Source: Candidatus Poribacteria bacterium
Lineage (GTDB): Bacteria; Poribacteria; WGA-4E; WGA-3G
DNA: 64,000 nucleotides
Assembly: GCA_026706025.1 (NCBI GenBank)
Contig: JAPOZO010000049.1
Location: 1 to 64,000 of the forward strand
Direction of reading: 5' to 3'
In this document: one piece after another, positions 26,603-33,959 of the stretch
Layout of the letters: each line of letters begins with the position of its first letter
Numbering within the stretch: position 1 is the stretch's first letter
The notes under the pieces: model-generated
Database searches by the model: none
What the model saw: only the letters and a program-made list of their open reading frames with translations
Told to the model about the DNA's origin: nothing
Program-made: the position numbers and the translations under genes

Positions 26603-28621
26603 TCACGAGTCTCTACTGCGTTCAGATTTCTCGGCTATCGCAACAATTCCACCCAACACCATCACAGCAACACCAATCCAGACGACGCCAATCAGAGGGT
26701 TGTAATACGCCTGAACGTTCACAACACCTCCTGTCTTGATATCTCGTGGAACGTTGGCAAGGGCAACATAGAGGTCATTCATACCGACGTGATGGATCGC
26801 TGATTCCTTGGTAGGTTCCTCATCCGGCTTCGCCCTGTAGTAGGCGTGGAGCGCGGGTTCCATTGTTCCTATTCGTTTTCCGTTCTTGGCAACATCAAAA
26901 ATAACACCACTCCGAAGATAGTTCGCGTGTTCTTTCTCAAACGAGTCTATCATTGTCAGTTTATACTTGCCTACTTCCATTGACTCACCGAGTGTCATAC
27001 TTTTGGATTCCAGCAGAAAATAGCCTTTCGATCCCATAATGCCGATATAGAGGATAACGATGCCGATATGGATGATGTAACCGCCGTATCGTCTCTTGTT
27101 ACGCTGGATAAGGAGATTCAAGCCGTTGACGAAGGAGGTCTCTTGTCGTTTCGCGCGGAGTTTCGCACCCCGATAAAATTCTGCAAAGATTGCGGCAAGC
27201 ACAAAAACGGCTGCAAAACTACAGAGCACTGAGTACAGCGGAAAAGTATATCCTATTAATGCAAGGAATCCCCATGTCAGAGCACCGCCAATTAAACCGA
27301 TAACAAGCGGCAATAAAAACATGCGTCGGAAGTTGTTCGCAGTAATTTTCTTCCATGAGATGATTGGACCAGCACCCGTCAAGAACAGAAGCAGCAACCC
27401 CGGAATAATCACAACTTTATTGAAAAACGCTTCAGGAACAGAAGATTTTTCACCATTAATCGCTTCGGAGATGATCGGCCACAACGTACCCCAGAGGATA
27501 ATTAGGGTTAACCCGACAAGGAGCCAGTTATTCAGAAGAAAGGCACTCTCACGGGAGAGAAGGGACTCTAAACGATTCGCACTCTTAAGCCGGTTCCAAC
27601 GATAGACGATGAGTCCGATAACCCCGGCTGTTGAAGCTAAAATGAAACTCAGGAAATACCCACCAATACCCGATCCACCGAAAGCATGCACCGATGTGAT
27701 AATTCCGCTACGCGTAATGAAAGTCCCCAAGAGTGTAAATTGGAAGGCAAGGGTAATCAGGAGGATATTCCAAAGTTTGAGCATATTCCGCTTCTCTTGG
27801 ATCATCACAGAGTGTAGATACGCGGTCCCGAGGAGCCACGGCATAAAAGAGGCGTTTTCGACGGGATCCCATGCCCAATAACCGCCCCAACCGAGTTCTT
27901 GATACGCCCAATTGCCACCAAGCGTGATACCGATAGTCAGTATGATCCATGAAAATAGCATCCATCTGCGCGAACGGAGTATCCAACCGCTGCCGATTCT
28001 ACCAGATGCAAGCGCACCAACTGCGAACGCAAACGGGATCGTCAGGCTAATCCAACCGATATATAACGTCGGTGGATGGATCGCCATGAGCGGCGTCTGG
28101 AGAAGCGTGTTCATTCCTTGACCATCGGCAGCGACTTGCCCATTGGGGAACCGAGCGAGTGGATTGTAAATGCCGTCTACTAAACCTGTGACAAGGATGG
28201 TGAAGAAAAGCTGAACAAGAGCGATCGGAATCAGGGAGTAGTCTGCTAAGGTATCCTGCGTCTGTTTGTTACGCTGGTAGTTCTGATAGACAACAATAGC
28301 ACCGCCGACTGTAAGCAGCCAGAGCCAGAACAAGAGCGAACCGGACATGGCACCCCAGAGTGCGGTGATTTTATAGAGTAACGGTTGTGCCGCGCTTGAT
28401 ACCTCAAATACATAGCGCATTGAGAAATCATCGGTCAGAAAACCGTAGATTAATGCACCCGTCGCGATACTGATAAGGATGAAGGTGGCAACAACGGCGT
28501 TTCTACCGCTCTGGATGGCACGGGCATTTCGTATCCACAGCCCGAAACTCAGGAAACCGATTGCCCACAAACATGAAAGCACAGAGAGGTATATAGCGGC
28601 TTGTCCGATTTCCGCAGTCAT
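26603..28621 (-). CDS. ccmF: Haem lyase CcmF
   Basis: Integral membrane protein of the haem ligation step: it receives haem from CcmE and attaches it to CXXCH apocytochromes. The 672-aa length, about 15 transmembrane helices, and the tryptophan-rich WWD domain (GWGGYWAWDPVENASFMPWLLGTAYLHS) are diagnostic. The LLQTPLMAIHPPTLYIGW segment, with a likely haem-ligand histidine, is also present. A large periplasmic loop near the C-terminus (MTLGESMEVGKYKLTMIDSFEKE) precedes the last helix. It lies in operon order ccmE, ccmF, ccmH, ccmI-like with short gaps. Confidence 0.95.
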   Translation of the reverse strand: MTAEIGQAAIYLSVLSCLWAIGFLSFGLWIRNARAIQSGRNAVVATFILISIATGALIYGFLTDDFSMRYVFEVSSAAQPLLYKITALWGAMSGSLLFWLWLLTVGGAIVVYQNYQRNKQTQDTLADYSLIPIALVQLFFTILVTGLVDGIYNPLARFPNGQVAADGQGMNTLLQTPLMAIHPPTLYIGWISLTIPFAFAVGALASGRIGSGWILRSRRWMLFSWIILTIGITLGGNWAYQELGWGGYWAWDPVENASFMPWLLGTAYLHSVMIQEKRNMLKLWNILLITLAFQFTLLGTFITRSGIITSVHAFGGSGIGGYFLSFILASTAGVIGLIVYRWNRLKSANRLESLLSRESAFLLNNWLLVGLTLIILWGTLWPIISEAINGEKSSVPEAFFNKVVIIPGLLLLFLTGAGPIISWKKITANNFRRMFLLPLVIGLIGGALTWGFLALIGYTFPLYSVLCSFAAVFVLAAIFAEFYRGAKLRAKRQETSFVNGLNLLIQRNKRRYGGYIIHIGIVILYIGIMGSKGYFLLESKSMTLGESMEVGKYKLTMIDSFEKEHANYLRSGVIFDVAKNGKRIGTMEPALHAYYRAKPDEEPTKESAIHHVGMNDLYVALANVPRDIKTGGVVNVQAYYNPLIGVVWIGVAVMVLGGIVAIAEKSERSRDS

Positions 28622-28682
28622 GCGTTTCTGTGCCTCCTCAAAAAGGTATTGTTGAACATACTGCTAAAGTATTATGCATTTC

Positions 28683-29144
28683 TTAGTCTGAAGCATACGA
28701 AGTTTCATCTGTAGGCACGGCACTTTCTGCCCCTTCATATTTTGAGGCGCATTTCGTCATGAGTTTAGTCGCAACAACGAGGTTCTGTGTTGCGTCGTAT
28801 CTACCTTCAACGAAAACGCTACCGCCATCCTTAAAGTTATCCGGTTTAAGCCGATCCTCGTAAATCACGTTGACTGTCGCCTCAGTCTCGCGGTCCTGGA
28901 CAGCAAAGGTGAGTTTAAAATTGACGGTATCCCATTGGGAACTTCCGTCTGCGATGAGACCATCAACTTGGACCAGTTGATCGTTTGCGCTGCTCGCATC
29001 TGCCACAAGCGCAGCGGGTGTGAAATGCCGCATACTCTTTTCTTTTGTCATAGTCAACACTAAAATCACAAAACCACTTAGCAAAATAACACTCGCAGCG
29101 ACCACTTTGAGTCTTTTCTGTTTTTGCACCTGAGCATCCTCCAT
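28683..29144 (-). CDS. ccmE: Haem chaperone CcmE, CXXXY variant
   Basis: Periplasmic haem chaperone anchored by one N-terminal helix (VVAASVILLSGFVILVLTM). It is followed by the OB-fold (QVDGLIADGSSQW, FKLTFAVQDRE, VNVIYEDRLKPDNFKDGGSVFVEGRYD). In classical CcmE, haem is bound covalently to a His in HDxxY. Here the equivalent is KCASKY, giving Cys132 and Tyr136 (CXXXY), the variant described for some archaea and sulfate reducers. Total length 153 aa. It is the first gene of the ccm operon, divergent from the aldolase gene at 29374. Confidence 0.92.
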   Translation of the reverse strand: MEDAQVQKQKRLKVVAASVILLSGFVILVLTMTKEKSMRHFTPAALVADASSANDQLVQVDGLIADGSSQWDTVNFKLTFAVQDRETEATVNVIYEDRLKPDNFKDGGSVFVEGRYDATQNLVVATKLMTKCASKYEGAESAVPTDETSYASD

Positions 29145-29211
29145 TAATACGAATCAGTAGGCGCGACTTTTAACCGTACTGATGAGATAAAACCTTCTCT
29201 TTAAAATAATA

Positions 29212-29242
29212 CTTGATTTTACATGCAAAATCAAGTTAAAAT
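29212..29242. promoter_or_regulatory. 9-bp palindrome overlapping a candidate promoter
   Basis: CTTGATTTT (29212-29220) and AAAATCAAG (29227-29235) are exact complements around ACATGC. A possible promoter, TTGATT at 29213 and TAAAAT at 29237-29242 (18-bp spacer), reads toward the aldolase gene. The palindrome fills the spacer, a common operator position in the divergent ccmE/aldolase region. Confidence 0.45.
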
Positions 29243-29333
29243 AGTATTAAATCAAAAAATCGTGTGGAATCCCACGTAGCAATACGCCTTGTGAAATCTG
29301 AAAGCAGATTACCAACGAAAGGGAAGAAAAGAA

Positions 29334-29358
29334 TTGTGGAAACTTTCGATTTCCACAA
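29334..29358. promoter_or_regulatory. Inverted repeat TTGTGGAAA/TTTCCACAA before the aldolase start
   Basis: A perfect 9-bp inverted repeat (29334-29342 and 29350-29358, 7-nt loop) ends 15 nt before the ATG at 29374. No obvious ribosome binding site lies between. It may act as an operator or as an RNA hairpin controlling translation. Confidence 0.4.
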
Positions 29359-29373
29359 CTGTCTTCGTAAAAT

Positions 29374-30321
29374 ATGAAACTCAATTGGCAGCACCATCCA
29401 TGGGCGGGTGTATTCCCGGCAACGCTCTGTCCCTTTCATGAAGATGAATCAATCAACGAAGCCGGATTGCAGCAATACATGCAAGAACTCGCAAGTGTTC
29501 CTGGCATAAAAGGGGTCGTCTGCAATGGACACACCGGCGAGATCATGTCTCTCCGCCTTCATGAAAGACAACAAGTTACACGGATTACCGCCGAAGCCGT
29601 CGGTGACCGGGTTAAAGTCGTCTCAGGCGTTAGTGCCGAAGGGAGTTTGCCAGCGATTGATGATGCACTCGCAGCGAAGGAAGCCGGCGCGGATGCTATC
29701 CTTTTAATGCCCGCACATCACTGGTTACGTTTCGGTAGGACACCTGAAACCGCAGTCGGTTACTTCCAAGATGTTGCCGAAGGCGCGGATATACCGATTA
29801 TTGTTCACCAATATCCTGCATGGACAAAGGCAGGGTATAGTCTTGAAGAGATGCTGGAGATGGTGAAAATCCCACAAGTTATCTGCATCAAAATGGGGAC
29901 CCGCGACATGGCGCGCTGGCGATGGGACTACGAACAACTTAGAGAGGCTGCATCAGATGTTCCTATCTTGACCTGCCACGATGAATATCTGCTCGCTTCG
30001 CTGCTTGAAGGGAGTGACGGCGCACTCATCGGATTTGCTGGATTTGTACCAGAACTTATGGTGGATGTTGTCCACGCCGCGCTAAATGACGATCTCATCG
30101 GGGCACGCAAAGCACGCAGTCAAGTGGATTCATTGGCACGGATCGTCTACAACTTCGGTGAACCCAGCAGCGACGCACACCAGCGAATGAAATGCGCACG
30201 CTGGTTGATGGGCAGATTCCCATCAATGACAATGCGCCGACCGCTCCGTCAATTGTCCACAGCCGAAGTAGATAAAATCCGAGCAAGCCTTGAAGCAACT
30301 GGCTATCAGTGCGTTCACTAA
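29374..30321 (+). CDS. Dihydrodipicolinate synthase (DHDPS/NAL) family protein
   Basis: Class I aldolase of the DHDPS/N-acetylneuraminate lyase family, 315 aa, TIM barrel. Visible are the N-terminal PATLCPFHEDESINEAGLQQYMQ, the NGHTGEIMSL loop (GTTGE-like), GVSAEGSLPAIDDALAAKEAGADAILL, the Tyr in IIVHQYPAW, and the Schiff-base Lys in VICIKMGTRD. Other family members act on pyruvate plus aldehydes of many kinds. The genomic context (three Gfo/Idh/MocA genes downstream) suggests sugar-acid or related catabolism rather than lysine synthesis. No clear ribosome binding site precedes the ATG, and a 9-bp inverted repeat is found instead. Confidence 0.86.
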   Translation: MKLNWQHHPWAGVFPATLCPFHEDESINEAGLQQYMQELASVPGIKGVVCNGHTGEIMSLRLHERQQVTRITAEAVGDRVKVVSGVSAEGSLPAIDDALAAKEAGADAILLMPAHHWLRFGRTPETAVGYFQDVAEGADIPIIVHQYPAWTKAGYSLEEMLEMVKIPQVICIKMGTRDMARWRWDYEQLREAASDVPILTCHDEYLLASLLEGSDGALIGFAGFVPELMVDVVHAALNDDLIGARKARSQVDSLARIVYNFGEPSSDAHQRMKCARWLMGRFPSMTMRRPLRQLSTAEVDKIRASLEATGYQCVH

Positions 30322-30396
30322 ATCTTCGGTGTAGTTTGCAAACCGAAAACTTGCTGTTAAAAGTTTGAACGCGTTCACCACTCAGTACGAATTAGC

Positions 30397-30487
30397 ACTT
30401 ACGCAGCTGCTTTGTAAGTCCTTTGATAAGGCGATTTAGGGGTTAAAAATCGAAAACCTCGCGCCGTGTGCTAAATTTGCGTAAGTC
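30397..30487. repeat. Short copy of the MITE-like element
   Basis: ACTTACGCA (30397-30405) and TGCGTAAGT (30479-30487) form 9-bp inverted ends. The internal blocks TTTGATAAGG and TTAGGGGTTAAAAATCG match the element at 7630-7791, but without the inserted hairpins. This copy probably shows the ancestral form. It ends 35 bp before the next gene. Confidence 0.7.
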
Positions 30488-30522
30488 CTGCGAATATTAT
30501 ATGATAGAGTTGGAGGGTCGGA

Positions 30523-31737
30523 ATGTCAGGTCTAAAATACGCTCTGATCGGACACGGCAGACGTGGTGCCGCGCATCTATCAACAGCCGCGACATTAAAG
30601 AATACCTTTGACATCGTTGCTGTATGCGACGCACACCAGGAATCAGCAGAAATCGGTGCAGCGAAAGTTGGCACTAAAGCCTATACAGATCTCAGGAAAA
30701 TGGTTGATGAAACCTCGCCAGATGTCTGTGATGTCGTCGTGCCTGCGCCGCTACATCATATCGTCTCCTGTTACCTCTCTCGATGTGGTATTTCACACAA
30801 CGTGGAGACTGGACTCGCACCGACACTCGGTTTGATGGACATGATGATCGCCGACGCTGCCGAAAATGGCGTGAAACTCCAGACATCAGAGAACTTTCCG
30901 TTTGTCCCGGTAGAACAGTTCGTCTGTAAACTCATTAAGGAAGGGGTCATCGGAAACATTCATAAGTGCCATCGACTCTTTTCTACAACAGGCTACCATG
31001 GACTCGCCGCAATACGGTGTCGTATGAATGCCAACCCGAAAGCAGTCAGCAGTATCGGACATACGATGCCTGTCACCCCTTACGTCGACCGGGCAAAACG
31101 AGATTTTAATCGCGAAAACCTTGAGTTTTACGCCATAGATTTCGATAACGGTGGACTCGGCATCGCCATGGTAGGGAACAAGAATGGATGTCTCGGACGA
31201 AATAAACTCGTCGGTTTTGAGACGTGTGGTGAGCGCGGTACGATCATCACTAACGGGAACCAAGGTGCTACTGGCGGTGAAACAGTCAATGTCTGCACAG
31301 ACGAAGACCTTACCCAAAACGCCGGCAGAGCGCAAACATACGAATTTCAGAGAGAATATAATGCAGACAAAACACTGCACCGTATCTTTGTAGAACTCCC
31401 GGCATCATTAGGGGGTACTGTTGAGTGGGTAAATTCTTATCAGCATACGAGCATTTCAGAGACAGGTATCTCGTTGGCAACAATGCTTGACGGTATTGCC
31501 CGCGCAGTTCGAGAAGATACACAACCGATTTGGACAGGAGAGATGGGTAGAGCCGATCAGGAAATGGTGATTGCTGCGCACCGATCCATCCAGACAAATC
31601 GACAACCTATCCAGCTTCCACTTGAACCTGATCCTATTGAAGAGGACGCGTTTGATCGCAATTTTGAAACTCAGTTTGGTGTCCACCCGCGCGCGGACAT
31701 CGAAAAAGCGTTACAGGTTAATTTCAAGGCGCGTTAG
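30523..31737 (+). CDS. Gfo/Idh/MocA family protein lacking the usual catalytic Lys motif
   Basis: This 404-aa protein has an N-terminal Rossmann motif (YALIGHGRRGAAHL) and the usual alpha/beta layout, with a C-terminal substrate domain. At the site where the family normally has EKP, with a Lys near the substrate, the sequence reads NVETGLAPTLG, so the lysine is absent. The protein may bind NAD(P) but work differently, or be non-catalytic. The downstream segment LQTSENFPFVPVEQFVCKLIKEGVIGNIHKCHR keeps the family pattern. GGAGGG lies 5 nt before the ATG. It begins a three-gene set with the next two Gfo/Idh/MocA genes. Confidence 0.8.
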   Translation: MSGLKYALIGHGRRGAAHLSTAATLKNTFDIVAVCDAHQESAEIGAAKVGTKAYTDLRKMVDETSPDVCDVVVPAPLHHIVSCYLSRCGISHNVETGLAPTLGLMDMMIADAAENGVKLQTSENFPFVPVEQFVCKLIKEGVIGNIHKCHRLFSTTGYHGLAAIRCRMNANPKAVSSIGHTMPVTPYVDRAKRDFNRENLEFYAIDFDNGGLGIAMVGNKNGCLGRNKLVGFETCGERGTIITNGNQGATGGETVNVCTDEDLTQNAGRAQTYEFQREYNADKTLHRIFVELPASLGGTVEWVNSYQHTSISETGISLATMLDGIARAVREDTQPIWTGEMGRADQEMVIAAHRSIQTNRQPIQLPLEPDPIEEDAFDRNFETQFGVHPRADIEKALQVNFKAR

Positions 31738-31767
31738 TTGAAGCAAAGATTGCTTATAAAGGAAAAA

Positions 31768-32739
31768 ATGAAAGAAGTTAAAATCGGATTTATCGGATGC
31801 GGCGGTAATGCCAATGGACACATGAACCAACTGTCGGGCATTGAAGGCGCAAGAATTGTCGCCGTGTGCGACGTTCAGGCTGAACGCGCGCAAAGTGCAG
31901 CCGAGAAGCATAATGCGGATCCCTACACCGCTCACCAAGACCTACTTGAACGTGATGACTTGGAGGCAGTCTATCTCAGTCTCCCTGTTTTCGTTCATGG
32001 ACAACCAGAACTCGACGTTATTGCGCGTGGCTTACCGTTTCTCGTTGAAAAGCCTGTTGCCATTAATATTGATATTGCACGTGAAATCGAAGCGGCGGTG
32101 AAAAAAGCCGGACTCATAACATGCGTAGGTTACCAACTCCGTTATCTCGGTTCGACGCGAATAACGCAGCAAATTCTAACGGATAAAACGATTAACATGG
32201 TGGTCGGCAAGTATTGGTGTGGAAGTGGTCTCGGTAGCCCAGATGGATGGCTACGACAAATGAACAAATCCGGCGGTCAGTTGGTCGAACAAGCAACACA
32301 CACAATTGACATGATGCGCAATCTTGCCGGTGAAGTGGAATCGGTCTACGCGATGCAAGCAAATCGAGTGCTAAAAGAAATCGATTGCCCAGACAGTAAT
32401 AGTGTCGGACTTCAATTCAGCAACGGTGCCATCGGTTCACTGACAGCCGCTTGGGCGTATGCACGCGACTGGTCAAATGCCAATGTCTTGGATATCCTAT
32501 ATGAACAAGAATTATTGAATTGGAATCCGTCAAGAGTCTCAGTACATGAAGATGGTGAATGGGTGGATAAAACAGAGCCGGGACCGACAATCGACGAAGT
32601 TTTTGTAGAGGCTGTCCGTAGTGGCGACGCGTCTCCGATTTTGAGTCCGTACAGCGATGCCGTCAAAACACTTGAAATATCGCTTGCGGCAAATCTCTCA
32701 GCACAAGAGAAACGGTTAGTAGAAATTTCTTCACTATAG
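31768..32739 (+). CDS. Gfo/Idh/MocA family oxidoreductase
   Basis: NAD(P)-dependent oxidoreductase of about 323 aa. The N-terminal KIGFIGCGGNANGHM glycine-rich loop starts the Rossmann fold. ARIVAVCDVQAERA ends its second strand, and PFLVEKPVAINID carries the canonical EKP lysine. The C-terminal domain includes QLVEQATHTIDMMRNL, with His that may be catalytic. The start at 31768 is used because AAAGGAAAAA precedes it and the TTG at 31738 has no site. It lies 30 bp after the previous gene and 49 bp before the next, forming an operon-like set with a common substrate class. Confidence 0.88.
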   Translation: MKEVKIGFIGCGGNANGHMNQLSGIEGARIVAVCDVQAERAQSAAEKHNADPYTAHQDLLERDDLEAVYLSLPVFVHGQPELDVIARGLPFLVEKPVAINIDIAREIEAAVKKAGLITCVGYQLRYLGSTRITQQILTDKTINMVVGKYWCGSGLGSPDGWLRQMNKSGGQLVEQATHTIDMMRNLAGEVESVYAMQANRVLKEIDCPDSNSVGLQFSNGAIGSLTAAWAYARDWSNANVLDILYEQELLNWNPSRVSVHEDGEWVDKTEPGPTIDEVFVEAVRSGDASPILSPYSDAVKTLEISLAANLSAQEKRLVEISSL

Positions 32740-32788
32740 TAGAAGGGGTTTGTAACCCCGAATCCACTGACAATTCCAAGGTAAAATT

Positions 32789-33772
32789 ATGTCAAAAAAA
32801 TATCGGGTCGCAATTGTTGGGTGTGGTGGTATATCTAATGCACACGGCAACGCGTGGCGAAATTTGCCGGAGATTGAAATTGTAGGCGCGTGCGATGAGA
32901 AGTTTGAATCGCTTGAGCGTTTTGCTACCGAATATAACGTTCAGAACACTTACAACGACCTCCGACAGATGTTAGAGAAACAGGAGCCAGATGTTCTGGT
33001 AGTCGCCACGTGGCCCTCACGCCATCTCAAAAATGTGCTTGAGGCAGTGCGGTGTAATGTCAAAGGTATTCTTGTTGAAAAGCCAATTGCCGTTAACACC
33101 ACGCAGTTGGAGCAGATGATTCAAGTTACAGAAAACGCCAATATCTTACTGATGGAAGCGTTCATGTACCGGCATCACCCGTTGACGCTCGCCGTGAAAC
33201 AGAAGATTGAGGAGGGCGCGATTGGGGAAGTACGCTACGCGCGCTCCACTTTTTCGACAGGACTCACGGATCGACAGAATTGGCGATTGAGAGGTGATCT
33301 CGGTGGCGGTGCTGTCATGGATTTAGGATGTTATTGTATTAACATCATCCGTTATCTCGTCGGACGAGAACCGCAGTCCGTCTGGGCAACAGGCAAATTT
33401 GAACCAATTAACAACGTCTGGGAAACACTGATCGGAACCTTAGATTTTGGCGATGGTATTACCGGGCAATTGGATTGCAGTTTCGGTTGGACGTGGCGTG
33501 AATCCTATGAAGTCGCTGGCACGGAGGGTATGCTCTTTGTTCAGAGCGCATGGGGCAATTCGGAGGGTGAGGCACATTTCATCGTGAATGGTGAAACTTT
33601 TAGCGTTAGCGGCGTGAATCCTTACGCCGCTGAAATCTTGGACCTCTGCCAAGCAGTAGAAAACGGCATGCCGACCCGATTACCGATATCAGACGCGCTC
33701 GGAAATATGCGAACCATCGATGCATTGCACGAATCCGCAGGCACAGGTCAGTGCATCAAGATCTCTGTGTAA
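32789..33772 (+). CDS. Gfo/Idh/MocA family oxidoreductase
   Basis: This 327-aa NAD(P)-dependent oxidoreductase begins with YRVAIVGCGGISNAHG and has ILVEKPIAVNTTQLEQM with the catalytic Lys. A typical GGGAVMDLGCYCINIIRYL motif follows in the C-terminal domain. It resembles sugar dehydrogenases such as xylose or trans-1,2-dihydrobenzenediol dehydrogenase types by the MEAFMYRHHPLT motif. AAGG precedes the ATG. A 6-bp hairpin (GGGGTT/AACCCC, 32745-32759) lies between it and the upstream gene. A 187-bp gap with no gene follows. Confidence 0.88.
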   Translation: MSKKYRVAIVGCGGISNAHGNAWRNLPEIEIVGACDEKFESLERFATEYNVQNTYNDLRQMLEKQEPDVLVVATWPSRHLKNVLEAVRCNVKGILVEKPIAVNTTQLEQMIQVTENANILLMEAFMYRHHPLTLAVKQKIEEGAIGEVRYARSTFSTGLTDRQNWRLRGDLGGGAVMDLGCYCINIIRYLVGREPQSVWATGKFEPINNVWETLIGTLDFGDGITGQLDCSFGWTWRESYEVAGTEGMLFVQSAWGNSEGEAHFIVNGETFSVSGVNPYAAEILDLCQAVENGMPTRLPISDALGNMRTIDALHESAGTGQCIKISV

Positions 33773-33959
33773 AGACTTCAGAATAGTTAGCAGCAATCGA
33801 GGGATTAATCATTAACCATCGACGGTCTCACTCGGTAAAAGGGTGTTGTGTTCATCTTGGCGTGTTAAAAAGCCTGCGCGACTTGAAGAATGTACAGAAT
33901 TAACAGAAAACCTGCGCGGAATGTAGTGGAGCGCAGCCCAGGAGGCCATAAATTAAAAA

